From Cyanobium sp. M30B3 (GTDB lineage: Bacteria > Cyanobacteriota > Cyanobacteriia > PCC-6307 > Cyanobiaceae), in the NCBI GenBank assembly GCA_018399015.1, contig CP073761.1, positions 558,001 through 622,000 on the forward strand: a stretch of 64,000 nucleotides of DNA. Direction: 5' to 3'. Both the position numbers and the translations under genes were made by a program. Positions 50,301 to 58,913 of the stretch are shown piece by piece; position 1 is the stretch's first letter; every line of letters begins with the position of its first letter. Below the pieces are notes generated by a model. It was not told the origin of the DNA, searched no databases, and saw only the letters and a list, made by a program, of their open reading frames with translations.

Positions 50301-52045
50301 CCCGTTGCCTGGAAGCCCGTGAGCGGCTGCTGGGGCCCGAGCACCCCGACACCCTCACCACCATCGGCAATCTGGGTCTGCTGTACAGCGACAAGGGCGA
50401 TTACGAGCAGGCGGAGGCCTTCTGCAACCGTTGCATGGAGGCCAGTGAGCGGCTGCTGGGGCCCGAGCACCCTTACACCCTCACCACCATCGGCAATCTG
50501 GGCAACCTCTATCGGGCCAAGGGTGACTACGACCAGGCGGAAGCCTTCTACAAACGCGATGTGGAGGCCAGTGAGCGGCTGCTGGGTCCTGAGCACCCCT
50601 CCACCCTCACCACCATCGGTAATCTGGGTCTGCTGTACAGCGACAAGGGCGATTACGAGCAGGCGGAGGCCTTCTACAACCGTTGCATGGAGGCCCGTGA
50701 GCGGCTGCTGGGGCCCGAGCACCCCGACACCCTCATGACCGTTGGCAATCTGGGCAACCTCTATCGGGCTAAGGGCGATTACGAGCAGGCGGAGGCCTTC
50801 TACAAACGCGATCTGGAGGCCAGTGAGCGGCTGCTGGGGCCCGAGCACCCCGACACCCTCACCACCATCGGTAATCTGGGTCTGCTGTACAGCGACAAGA
50901 GCGATTACGAGCAGGCGGAGGCCTTCTGCAACCGTTGCCTGGAGGCCCGTGAGCGGCTGCTGGGTCCTGAGCACCCCTCCACCCTCACAACCGTTGGCAA
51001 TCTGGGCAACCTCTATCGGGCAAAAGGCGATTACGAGCAGGCGGAGGCCTTCTGCAACCGTTGCCTGGAAGCCCGTGAGCGGCTGCTGGGGCCCGAGCAC
51101 CCCGACACCCTCACAACCGTTGACAATCTGAGCAACCTCTATCGGGCAAAGGGCGATTACGAGCAGGCGGAGGCCTTCTGCAACCGTTGCCTGGAGGCCC
51201 GTGAGCGGCTGCTGGGTCCTGAGCACCCCTCCACCCTCACAACCGTTGGCAATCTGGGCAACCTCTATCGGGCAAAGGGCGATTACGAGCAGGCGGAGGC
51301 CTTCTGCAACCGTTGCCTGGAAGCCCGTGAGCGGCTGCTGGGGCCCGAGCACCCCGACACCCTCACCACCATCGGCAATCTGGGTCTGCTGTACAGCGAC
51401 AAGGGCGATTACGAGCAGGCGGAGGCCTTCTACAAACGCGATCTGGAGGCCCGTCAGCGGCTGCTGGGGCCCGATCACCCCGACACCCTCAGCTCCGCCT
51501 ACAACCTGGCAGAAGTGCTCTCACAGCAGGGGCGTCCTGCAGAAGCCATCCCCCTCCGCCGCCGCGAACTGGCCTGGTGCCGGGAGCAGAACGTTGAAAC
51601 TGATTCTGGCACGCTCACCTCCATCAACGGCTTGGCAATCGACCTGCGCGAAACCGGCGCGCTGGATGAAGCAGAAGCCCTATTCCGTGAGCTTCTTGTA
51701 GCCCGCCAGCAGGTGCACGAACCCAGCGATTTCGGCATAGGCAGGGCCCTGGGCGGCCTGGCCAAAACACTGGTGGAGTCAGGAAAGCTTGAGGAAGCAG
51801 TCGCATTTGCCCAGCAGGCACTGGATCACCGTCTCGTGCACGAAGGCCACGATGCCTGGTGGACGAACCGTGAGCGGCTGGATCTGGCCCACATCCTCCA
51901 CAAGCTGGGACGATCCGCAGAAGCCATCCAGCTGCTCGACGCGCTGCAAGCCAGCATCACCTCAAAAGCAGAGCTCGACGACGAGGACTCCCAACTGCTT
52001 GCCGATGCGGCGGCCCTACGTAATCAGATCGATGCGAGTCCATGA
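47318..52045 (+). CDS. giant DUF4062-STAND NTPase-TPR protein 1 (1,575 aa)
   Basis: ATG at 47318; the frame is open upstream but unlike protein. Domains: 10-180 DUF4062 (EIRVFISSTFRDFMEERDLL, GVEIVDVDLRWGIT, CRPYFIGMLGERYGW, FFYFRDPAW); about 235-500 a STAND/NACHT-type NTPase with Walker A ITGESGAGKSALIANW near 265-275 and Walker B RWIWVLDGLDRL near 362-372; a winged-helix-like and helical part to about 700; then 16 near-identical 42-residue TPR units (pattern 'TVGNLGNLYRAKGDYEQAEAFYKRCLEARERLLGPEHPSTL', split in the text by variants) from about 714, and divergent TPRs to the end. STAND NTPases of this layout act as oligomerising sensors in bacterial defence. The last four bases overlap the next gene. 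Confidence 0.92.
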   Translation: MAKPTAADVNSREIRVFISSTFRDFMEERDLLVKQVFPSLRRKAMLRGVEIVDVDLRWGITREESEQGKVIGICLGEIERCRPYFIGMLGERYGWTPQPGDYPQELLESEHLQWIRDHQGGASVTELEILHGVLNNQEMASRAFFYFRDPAWSRAQSDPGFVSDSPEEEQRLADLKQRIRSSCFQVAEDLADPAAIAAAIEADLLALIYEQFPDVEQTYALEKEARKHADYRRARLGAGQYIGGEAYIEQLERWLEEGQHQILITGESGAGKSALIANWMERHAQDHPGDVVYAHHLGCTNDANALRPLLARLIDTASAQLLEAEVISVAYAVPEDWWELVAKVAETLQTLGRWCERQGQRWIWVLDGLDRLGAEDQQALPWLPLHLPAGVQVVASALACLAREILCQRSYTLLPIKLLGQSEQEELIRSYLGRYTKQLDGGLRQRILDHQRAGSPLFLRVLLEELRQCGRYDMLDAQLAFYLSSETVDDLYERVLERLENDGSSEAVRKVMTALWASRAGLTEPELLEITDLKQLQWAPIDLAMEKAFGRNGNRLVFDHDYLRTAVEDRYLPTEEQQRQAHSKLADWYQNRDGWDKRDSEDLPWQLKEAGRFDDLRDWVLTPWVLARLQWDRGSRETINYWHSVKAEAGGELDELIAAAVEEEIEKRKDNAADQIWFVDQIGNLLDEAGLYRKLLLRLRTLSLELEDTTEERDQEAMLSSLVWLADTHRIMGQYNEAEELFLRCLEASERLLGPEHPSTLSSVGNLAGLLQDKGEYEQAETFYKRCLEARERLLGPEHPSTLNSVGNLAGLLQDKGEYEQAEAFYKRCLEARERLLGPEHLSTLASVGDLGTLYWAKGNYEQAEAFYKRCLEARKRLHGYEHPFTLATIGNLGNLYWAKGDYEQAEVFYKRCLEARERLLGPEHPDTLTSVGNLAGLFQDKGEYQEAEAYYKRDLEARDRLLGADHPSTLTTVGNLGNLYRAKGDYKQAEALFTRCLEARERLLGPEHPDTLTTIGNLGLLYSDKGDYEQAEAFCNRCMEASERLLGPEHPYTLTTIGNLGNLYRAKGDYDQAEAFYKRDVEASERLLGPEHPSTLTTIGNLGLLYSDKGDYEQAEAFYNRCMEARERLLGPEHPDTLMTVGNLGNLYRAKGDYEQAEAFYKRDLEASERLLGPEHPDTLTTIGNLGLLYSDKSDYEQAEAFCNRCLEARERLLGPEHPSTLTTVGNLGNLYRAKGDYEQAEAFCNRCLEARERLLGPEHPDTLTTVDNLSNLYRAKGDYEQAEAFCNRCLEARERLLGPEHPSTLTTVGNLGNLYRAKGDYEQAEAFCNRCLEARERLLGPEHPDTLTTIGNLGLLYSDKGDYEQAEAFYKRDLEARQRLLGPDHPDTLSSAYNLAEVLSQQGRPAEAIPLRRRELAWCREQNVETDSGTLTSINGLAIDLRETGALDEAEALFRELLVARQQVHEPSDFGIGRALGGLAKTLVESGKLEEAVAFAQQALDHRLVHEGHDAWWTNRERLDLAHILHKLGRSAEAIQLLDALQASITSKAELDDEDSQLLADAAALRNQIDASP

Positions 52046-52398
52046 AGGCCTTCAGGCTTTGGTTGCTCATGCTTGCGGTGCTGGCCAGCGCGAGCGCTCG
52101 CGCCAATCCAGTTGTCTACGCCCAGCAGCTCTGCGTGATGCTTGCCAGTGGAATCAACCAGGACAAGGCCTGGGCGTACATCGTGCAGGAGCACGGCAAG
52201 GCCGCCATGGCCAATCCACAGGCGGTGATTCCCTGGTATTCCGCCGCATCTGCCAGCTGGACGCTTGGCACAGCAATCGGCAGAGGCCAGCAGGCCCAGG
52301 AGGAGCTGGCCGCCATGAAACCCGATGTGTTCAAGGTGGCGCGCTCCACCTGTCCCCAGCACCTGAACAGCTCGCCCAGTGTTGGCGGCAAGCCGTGA
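52042..52398 (+). CDS. small secreted protein coupled to the STAND gene (118 aa)
   Basis: ATG overlaps the STAND stop by four bases (ATGA), so translation is coupled. Signal peptide: MKAFRLWLLMLAVLASASARA. Mature part about 97 residues with NPVVYAQQLCVMLASGINQD, KAWAYIVQEHGKAAMANPQA and two cysteines. Not recognised. A truncated relative follows the second STAND gene at 58728, so the pairing of the two genes is ancestral. A periplasmic partner for a cytosolic NTPase is unusual. Confidence 0.8.
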   Translation: MKAFRLWLLMLAVLASASARANPVVYAQQLCVMLASGINQDKAWAYIVQEHGKAAMANPQAVIPWYSAASASWTLGTAIGRGQQAQEELAAMKPDVFKVARSTCPQHLNSSPSVGGKP

Positions 52399-52432
52399 CC
52401 TCCCTACTGTGCAGCCCAGCGGTGACTGACGG

Positions 52433-54181
52433 ATGACCACAGGCACTCCGTCATTGCTCGCTCAGGGCCTGCTGCAGGACCCAGGTGCCGTGCCGCTGGT
52501 GATTGGCGTCACCGGCCACCGCGACCCCAGGCCCGATGTGATGGAAGTGGTGCGGAAGTCCACCGGGCAGCAGCTCAGGCAGTTGCTCACAGCCCTGCCC
52601 CACACGCCGCTGGTGATGCTCAACGGCATGGCCGCCGGCATGGACACCGAGATCGCAGAAGAGTTCCTGGCGGTGGTGGCCCAGCAGCGCGCTGAGCATC
52701 CCCCTGGCGCCGAGCCTCTGCCGCAGCACCAGCTGGTAGCGGCCTTGCCCAAAACACCCGAGCAGTTCGCCGGCGACTTCAGCGACGAGCCCTCCCTGCA
52801 GCGGATGCAGGCGTTGCTGCAGCGCTGTGATGCCGTGCTCCACCCGGGCAACTGCCAGGAGCTGCGCATCCCCGCCAGGCCGGAAGGCCAGGCAACCGCC
52901 AGCACCGACCCCACCCCCTATGCCCAGCAAGGGGTGTTTGTGGTGCGCCACTGCTACCTGTTGCTGGCCTTCTACGACGGCATCGACACCAAGCTGATGG
53001 GCGGCACACCCCAGGTGGTGGCCATGCAACGGGAGGACATCCACCCACTGTTTGTGAACGTGGCAGAAGTGGCTGCCAGCCGCGAGCCCGCAGCCCTGAT
53101 CAGCGTGGCAACTCCGCGCTGCAAGCACCCCTATCCCGAACACCAGCTCGGGGAATTTCGCTACTGGCCCATGCCTGGTGAGCGCGCGGAACACATCAGC
53201 CGGGATGCCACCATCCCGGACGAGCTGCTGCAGCTGCCGCGCCAGCTCGATGTCATCAACCAGTCAATGGCACAGGCGGATGCGGCACCCCTCGACGATC
53301 GGGAGGGGCGGCGCACCGTGCTGCATAGCGTGCTCAGCCGGGAGGCGGGGGCTCTCAAGCAGCGCCATGAGCGCTGGATTCTGCTGGTGGTGCTGTTCGG
53401 CTTTGCCCTGGTGGTGATCGCCGAGCTGCTGGAGGGAACAGCCTGGTTCGGGTTGGCGGTGCTGGTGCTGCTGGTGTCATTAGCTCTGCTGCCCCGGCTG
53501 CAGCAGGCCTCGAAGGTGCGCTTCATCGAGAAGCGGGCCTTGGTGGAGTGCATGGCTGTGCAGTACCTCTGGTCGGCGGTTGGGGTTGAGCTGGACACGG
53601 CCGATCTCTTCCACGTGCGCAACCACACCCAGCTGCGTATTGCCCGGCTGGTGCTGCGTGCAGTGAAGGTGCAGTTGCTCAGCCTCTACAGCCGAGAAGC
53701 ACGGCCGATGGAGCAGGCAGTGGCGAGTGCAAGCACCTGGGTACAGGGCCAGGTGAAGTTTTTCACCAAGCGCATCAGCGACTTCCGTCGCTCCAACCGC
53801 CGTTGCCACAACGCGGCCTGGCTGATGGGCGGCCTGGCCGCAGCGGTGGGCTTCGCGCAGCTGCTGCCGGGTGCGCCGGAGGATCTCTATGTGGCTGCCA
53901 TTGTCCTGCTGGCCGCCAGCGCCTCGGCCTATGCCTACGGCGAGCTGATCGGCTACGAGGAAACCGCCAATCGCTACGAGCGCAGCCTGGAGCAATTCAG
54001 CCGTGGCGTTCGCGCCCTGAAGATGCTGAGCAGCGGCGAGGTGGGGACGCTCGGGGCTGACCCCGGCAATCCCTGGCTGCGCCATCGCATCGTGATGGAG
54101 GCGATGGGCCGCGAAAAGATCGACGAACTCAACGACTGGATCGCCGATCAGATCCAGCGCATCTACCGCCCCGGCAGCTGA
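52433..54181 (+). CDS. SLOG-SLATT membrane effector-like protein (582 aa)
   Basis: ATG at 52433, 34 bases after the previous gene. Residues 15-235 are a SLOG/LSDAT-like nucleotide-binding domain: PLVIGVTGHRDPRPDVMEVV, LVMLNGMAAGMDTEIAEEFL and YLLLAFYDGIDTKLMGGTPQ. The rest is membrane-bound and SLATT-like: a helix pair (RWILLVVLFGFALVVIAELL, WFGLAVLVLLVSLALL) near 305-355 and a second pair (WLMGGLAAAVGFAQLL, DLYVAAIVLLAASASAYAYG) near 465-510, ending in an amphipathic region. SLATT proteins are predicted pore-forming effectors tied to SMODS and SLOG sensors. Sensor and effector are fused here. Confidence 0.85.
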   Translation: MTTGTPSLLAQGLLQDPGAVPLVIGVTGHRDPRPDVMEVVRKSTGQQLRQLLTALPHTPLVMLNGMAAGMDTEIAEEFLAVVAQQRAEHPPGAEPLPQHQLVAALPKTPEQFAGDFSDEPSLQRMQALLQRCDAVLHPGNCQELRIPARPEGQATASTDPTPYAQQGVFVVRHCYLLLAFYDGIDTKLMGGTPQVVAMQREDIHPLFVNVAEVAASREPAALISVATPRCKHPYPEHQLGEFRYWPMPGERAEHISRDATIPDELLQLPRQLDVINQSMAQADAAPLDDREGRRTVLHSVLSREAGALKQRHERWILLVVLFGFALVVIAELLEGTAWFGLAVLVLLVSLALLPRLQQASKVRFIEKRALVECMAVQYLWSAVGVELDTADLFHVRNHTQLRIARLVLRAVKVQLLSLYSREARPMEQAVASASTWVQGQVKFFTKRISDFRRSNRRCHNAAWLMGGLAAAVGFAQLLPGAPEDLYVAAIVLLAASASAYAYGELIGYEETANRYERSLEQFSRGVRALKMLSSGEVGTLGADPGNPWLRHRIVMEAMGREKIDELNDWIADQIQRIYRPGS

Positions 54182-54194
54182 AGACGCTCCCCCA

Positions 54195-54527
54195 TCACCT
54201 GGGCACACACATCCGCGCCGAATACACGTAGCCGGTAGCGCAGGATCCCGGATTGGGTGGGCTGTAGGCATTGGTGGCCCGGCCCTCCCTGGGCACGCAC
54301 ACCTTGGCCGAGTAGATGAATCCTGTCGCGCAGGACCCCGCCCGCGGCGGCACATAGGCATTGCCGCCCCCACTACTGGGCGCACACACCCCTGCCGACC
54401 AGATAAAGCCGCTGCCGCAGCTGCCGGGATTGGGCGGCACGTACTGAGCCGCCAGCGGCCCCATGGGGCTGAGCAGCAGGCCAGCCGCCAGCAGGCCGAC
54501 CGTCGGGCAAGAGATCTCCACGGTCAT
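54195..54527 (-). CDS. secreted protein with three Cys repeats (110 aa)
   Basis: ATG at 54527 (ATG at 54533 is possible). Signal peptide: VEISCPTVGLLAAGLLLSPM, cleavage after PLAA. The mature part is three near-identical units of about 29 residues: YVPPNPGSCGSGFIWSAGVC, YVPPRAGSCATGFIYSAKVC, YSPPNPGSCATGYVYSARMC, separated by short linkers. Two cysteines per unit suggest an internal disulphide. Function unknown. It converges with the SLOG-SLATT gene, 13 bases away. Confidence 0.75.
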   Translation of the reverse strand: MTVEISCPTVGLLAAGLLLSPMGPLAAQYVPPNPGSCGSGFIWSAGVCAPSSGGGNAYVPPRAGSCATGFIYSAKVCVPREGRATNAYSPPNPGSCATGYVYSARMCVPR

Positions 54528-54717
54528 CGCCAACCTCGAGGAACCCAGCTGGCCGTCATCCCAGCACAGGGCACAAGAGCCTGTAGCCCCCGTCGCAACA
54601 CAGCCGCAACAGAAAAACGTGCTTCGCAGGGAAGCGGCGCTGGTTTATGGCCAGTCCACCTACGGTTGATGGAGGCAACACGCCAGCACTGGTCTATGCG
54701 CTGGCTGCATACCGTCC

Positions 54718-57700
54718 ATGGCTGAGCCCACCGCTGCTGACGTCAACTCCCGCGAGATCCGGGTGTTCATCTCCAGCACCTTTCGGGATTTCAACGAAGA
54801 GCGGCGGTTGCTGGCAACCCAGGTGTTCCCCGAGCTGAACCGCCGGGCAAGGGAGCGGGGTGTGGAGCTGGTGGAGGTGGACCTGAGGTGGGGCGTGACC
54901 CAGGAGCAAGTGGAGGACGGCCATGCGTTGGAGATCTGCCTGAAGGAGATTGAGCGCTGCCGGCCTTACTTCATCGGCATGCTGGGCGACAGCTACGGCA
55001 GCCTGACGCCACCCGAGCGGCAGCTGCTGATGGCCGCACCGGAGCTGCTGGAAAAACGCCAGTGGCTGGCAGGCCAGCTCGGCGAGCTGAGCTATACGGA
55101 TCTGGAGATCGGCCACAGCCTGGAGCTGTTGCGTGATCAGCAGCTGGAAGGCCGGGCCTTCTTCTATTTCCGCGATCCAGCATGGAGCGACCCCAAAGCC
55201 AATGCAGGTGAGGCCGGCTGGCGCAGCGATGATCCACCCGAGCGGCAGAAGCTGGAGCTGCTGCGCAGCCGCATCCGCAGCAGCGGCCACCCACTGGTGG
55301 AGGGTCTGCAGAGCCCACAGGCGATCGCCGATCGCATCAAGGAAGACCTCTGGGCACTGATCGATCGCCAGTTCCCGGAAGGTGAGCAGCCCGATGCACT
55401 GCAGAAGGAGGAGCGCAAACACGCCGACTACCGGCGGTCTCGTACCCGTCCTGGCGAGTACGTGGGTGGTGAGGGCTATATCCAGCAGCTGGAGGGTTGG
55501 ATCGAGACGGGCCGGCAGCAGATCCTGATCACAGGCGAATCGGGATCAGGCAAGAGCGCCCTGATCGCCAACTGGATGGAGCGGCACAGCCAGAGCCATC
55601 CAGCTGATGTGATCTATCCCCACCACCTGGGCTGCACGAACGACGCCAATGCGCTGCGACCGCTTCTGGGCCGGCTGATCGATACGGCGTCCCAGCTGTT
55701 GCTGGAAGCCGAGGTGATCCGTGAGGCCTTTGCGGTGCCGGAGGACTGGTGGGAGCTGGTGGCCAAGGTGGCTGAAACCCTCCAGACCCTCGGCCGCTGG
55801 GGCCAGCAGCAGACAAAACGCTGGATCTGGGTGCTCGATGGCCTCGATCGCCTCGATCCAGACGATCAGCAGGCTTTGCCCTGGCTGCCGCTGAATCTGC
55901 CGGCAGGCGTGCAGGTAGTGGCCAGTTCCCTGGCCTGCCCCGCTAGAGAGATCCTGAATGAACAGGGGTACTCCACCCTCCCCATCGAGCCACTGGCCCA
56001 AGCAGAACAGGAGCAGCTCATCCAGCGCTATCTGCAGCGCTACACCAAGGAGCTCGATGGTGGCTTGCGCCAGCAGATCCTGAGCCACCCCCTCGCGGGC
56101 TCACCGCTGTTCCTGAAGGTGCTGCTGGAGGAGCTGCGCCAATGCGGACGGCACGACACCTTGCAGCAGCAGCTGGGCTTCTACCTCAGCTCCCAGACCG
56201 TCGACGATCTCTATGAGCGGGTGCTGGAGCGGCTCGAGAACGACGGCAGCAGTGAAGCTGTCAGGAAGGTGATGACAGCCTTGTGGGCCAGTCGAGCGGG
56301 TCTCACAGAGCCGGAACTGCTGGAGATCAAAGATCTCAAACAGCTGCAATGGGCACCGATAGATCTGGCGCTGGAGAAGGCATTCGGCCGCAACGGCAAC
56401 CGGCTGGTGTTTGACCACGACTACCTGCGCATTGCCGTACAGGACCGGTATCTGCCCACAGAAGAGCAGCAGCGGCAGGCGCACAGCGAACTGGCGGATT
56501 GGTATCAGAGCCGCGATGGCTGGGATGAGCGCGATTCAGAGGAGCTGCCCTGGCAGCTGAGGGAAGCATGGCGATTCGATGACTTGCGCGACTGGCTCTT
56601 GACGCCCTGGGTACTCGCGAGGCTGCAATGGGATCGCGGCAGCCGCGAGACCATCAATTACTGGCTCTCTGTAAAAGCTGAGGCAGGCGGTGAGCTTGAT
56701 GAGCTGATTGCAGCTGCCGTAGAGGAAGAGATCGAGAAGCGGAAGGAAAATGCTGCAGATCAGATCTGGTTCGTTGATCGAATTGGCAATCTTCTGGATG
56801 AGGCGGGGCTGTACCGCGAGCTGCTGTTGCGCCTGAGAACCCTGTCATTGGGGCTGGAGGAGGCGACAGAAGGACAAGATGAGAAATCAATGCTCACCAG
56901 CCTGGCCTGGCTGGCCGATGCTCACCGAGGCATGGGCAACTACGACGAAGCAGAAAGGCTGTATTTGCGCTGCCTGGAGGCCCGTGAGCGACTGCTGGGA
57001 ACCGAGCACCCCTCCACCCTCACCACCGTCGGCAATCTGGCCGGCCTGTTCATGGACAAGGGCGATTACCAACAGGCAGAGGCGTACTACAGGCGAGACC
57101 TGGAGGCTAGTGAGCGCCTGCTGGGTCCCGAACACCCCTCCACCCTCACCACTGTCGGCAATCTGGCCGGCCTGTTCATGGACAAGGGCGATTACCAACA
57201 GGCAGAGGCGTACTACAGGCGAGACCTGGAGGCCAGTGAGCGCCTGCTGGGTCCCGAGCACCCCTCCACCCTCGCCACTGTCGGCAATCTGGGCAATCTC
57301 TACCTGGCCAAGGGTGATTACGAGCAGGCGGAGGCTTCCTACAGCCGTTGCCTGGAGGCCCATGAGCGGCTGTTGGGTCCCGAGCACCCGTCAACCCTCA
57401 CCACCGTCGGCAATCTGGGTGTGCTCTACAGCGACAAGGGCGCTTACGAGCAGGCAGAGGCGTACTACAGGCGAGACCTGGAGGCTAGTGAGCGCCTGCT
57501 GGGTCCCGAGCACCCCGACACCCTCACCACCGCTGGCAATCTGGGCTCTCTCTACTGGGCCAAGGGTGATTACGAGCAAGCGGAGGTCTGCTACATCCGC
57601 TGCCTGGAGGCCCGTGAGCGGCTGCTGGGAACCGAGCACCCCTCCACCCTCACCACTGTCGGCAATCTGGGCAATCTCTACCGCGCCAAGGGCGATTACG

Positions 57701-58710
57701 AGCAGGCGGAGGCCTTCTACACCCGTTGCCTGGATGCCCGTGAGCGGCTGCTGGGAACCGTGCACCCCGACACCCTCAAAACTGTCGGCAATCTGGGCTT
57801 GCTTTACTGCTACAGGGGCGATTACCAGCAGGCGGAGAGGTACTACTGCCGCTGCCTGGAGGCCCAAGAGCGGCTGCTGGGTCCCGAGCACCCCGACACC
57901 CTCACCACCGCTGGCAATCTGGGCTATCTCTACTGGGCCAAGGGTGATTACGAGCAGGCGGAGGCCTTCTACACCCGTTGCCTGGATGCCCGTGAGCGGC
58001 TGCTGGGAACCGTGCACCCAGACACCCTCACCACCGCTGGCAATCTGGGCTATCTCTACTGGGCCAAGGGTGATTACGAGCAGGCGGAGGCTTTCTACAG
58101 CCGTTGCCTAGAGGCCCGTGAGCGGCTGCTGGGTTCCGAACACCCAGACACCCTCAGCACCGCCTACAACCTGGCAGAAGTGCTCTCGCAGCAAGGGCGC
58201 CCTGCAGATGCCATCCCCCTGCGCCGCCGCGAACTGGCCTGGTGCCGGGAGCAAAACGGTGACACCGATCCCGGCACGCTCACCTCCATCAACGGCCTGG
58301 CGATCGACCTGCGCGAAACCGGGGAACTGGAGGAAGCAGAAGCCCTGTTCCGCGAGCTGCTGGCAGCCCGTCAGCAGGTGCTCGAACCAAGCGATTTCGA
58401 CATCGGCAGGGCCTTGGGCGGCCTGGCCAAAACCCTGGAGGAGGCGGGCAAGCTGGAGGAAGCAGTCGCCTTCGCCCAGCAGGCCCTCGATCACCGCTTT
58501 GTGCACGAAGGTCCCGATGCGTGGTGGACGAACCAGGAGCGGCTGGATCTGGCCCGCAAGCTCCACAAGCTGGGCCGATCGGTAGAAGCTGCTGGCTTGA
58601 TTGAAACCCTGCAAGCCAGCATCATCTCTACAGCTCCGTCTGATGACGATGAACGGCAACTGCTTGCTGAAGCGGTGGATCTGCACAATCAGATCGGGGC
58701 AAGCACATAA
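54718..58710 (+). CDS. giant DUF4062-STAND NTPase-TPR protein 2 (1,330 aa)
   Basis: ATG at 54718; the first 90 bases and the sequence just upstream (CTGGCTGCATACC) are nearly identical to the first STAND gene. Domains: DUF4062 (EIRVFISSTFRDFNEERRLL, WGVTQEQVEDG) 10-180; NTPase with ITGESGSGKSALIANW near 272 and WVLDGLDRLD near 370; helical arm to about 715; ten 42-residue TPR units and divergent TPRs. The DUF4062 part differs most between the two (different loop after YFIGMLG), while the region after the NTPase is nearly identical at DNA level. It is followed by a truncated copy of the secreted partner. Confidence 0.92.
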   Translation: MAEPTAADVNSREIRVFISSTFRDFNEERRLLATQVFPELNRRARERGVELVEVDLRWGVTQEQVEDGHALEICLKEIERCRPYFIGMLGDSYGSLTPPERQLLMAAPELLEKRQWLAGQLGELSYTDLEIGHSLELLRDQQLEGRAFFYFRDPAWSDPKANAGEAGWRSDDPPERQKLELLRSRIRSSGHPLVEGLQSPQAIADRIKEDLWALIDRQFPEGEQPDALQKEERKHADYRRSRTRPGEYVGGEGYIQQLEGWIETGRQQILITGESGSGKSALIANWMERHSQSHPADVIYPHHLGCTNDANALRPLLGRLIDTASQLLLEAEVIREAFAVPEDWWELVAKVAETLQTLGRWGQQQTKRWIWVLDGLDRLDPDDQQALPWLPLNLPAGVQVVASSLACPAREILNEQGYSTLPIEPLAQAEQEQLIQRYLQRYTKELDGGLRQQILSHPLAGSPLFLKVLLEELRQCGRHDTLQQQLGFYLSSQTVDDLYERVLERLENDGSSEAVRKVMTALWASRAGLTEPELLEIKDLKQLQWAPIDLALEKAFGRNGNRLVFDHDYLRIAVQDRYLPTEEQQRQAHSELADWYQSRDGWDERDSEELPWQLREAWRFDDLRDWLLTPWVLARLQWDRGSRETINYWLSVKAEAGGELDELIAAAVEEEIEKRKENAADQIWFVDRIGNLLDEAGLYRELLLRLRTLSLGLEEATEGQDEKSMLTSLAWLADAHRGMGNYDEAERLYLRCLEARERLLGTEHPSTLTTVGNLAGLFMDKGDYQQAEAYYRRDLEASERLLGPEHPSTLTTVGNLAGLFMDKGDYQQAEAYYRRDLEASERLLGPEHPSTLATVGNLGNLYLAKGDYEQAEASYSRCLEAHERLLGPEHPSTLTTVGNLGVLYSDKGAYEQAEAYYRRDLEASERLLGPEHPDTLTTAGNLGSLYWAKGDYEQAEVCYIRCLEARERLLGTEHPSTLTTVGNLGNLYRAKGDYEQAEAFYTRCLDARERLLGTVHPDTLKTVGNLGLLYCYRGDYQQAERYYCRCLEAQERLLGPEHPDTLTTAGNLGYLYWAKGDYEQAEAFYTRCLDARERLLGTVHPDTLTTAGNLGYLYWAKGDYEQAEAFYSRCLEARERLLGSEHPDTLSTAYNLAEVLSQQGRPADAIPLRRRELAWCREQNGDTDPGTLTSINGLAIDLRETGELEEAEALFRELLAARQQVLEPSDFDIGRALGGLAKTLEEAGKLEEAVAFAQQALDHRFVHEGPDAWWTNQERLDLARKLHKLGRSVEAAGLIETLQASIISTAPSDDDERQLLAEAVDLHNQIGAST

Positions 58711-58727
58711 ATATTGCCAGCAGTTGC

Positions 58728-58913
58728 ATGCTGGAGCTTGCACACATGCTGGCCAGCGCCACTGCCAGCGCCACCCCCGTGACCTACAGCCAGCATCTCT
58801 ACATGATACTTGCCAGCGGCATCATCTCTTCAATGGTAGTGAAGTCAGCTTTAGCCATGTTCATCAGCTTCCCATTCAAAGCCATACTGCTTTCGCAAGC
58901 TGTCTTCTATTGA
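58728..58913 (+). pseudogene. truncated copy of the STAND-coupled secreted protein
   Basis: ATG at 58728, 17 bases after the second STAND gene. HMLASATASATPVTYSQHLY then MILASGI matches LASASARANPVVYAQQLC then VMLASGI of the intact protein at 52042. After this the sequence no longer resembles it and runs antisense into a GIY-YIG gene. The end of the gene has been replaced. Confidence 0.7.

Noticed and set aside
50294-51478. Open frames on the other strand and in other frames over the TPR repeats.
   Set aside because: The 126-bp repeat length is a multiple of three, so any frame open in one unit stays open across all of them. No independent coding signal.
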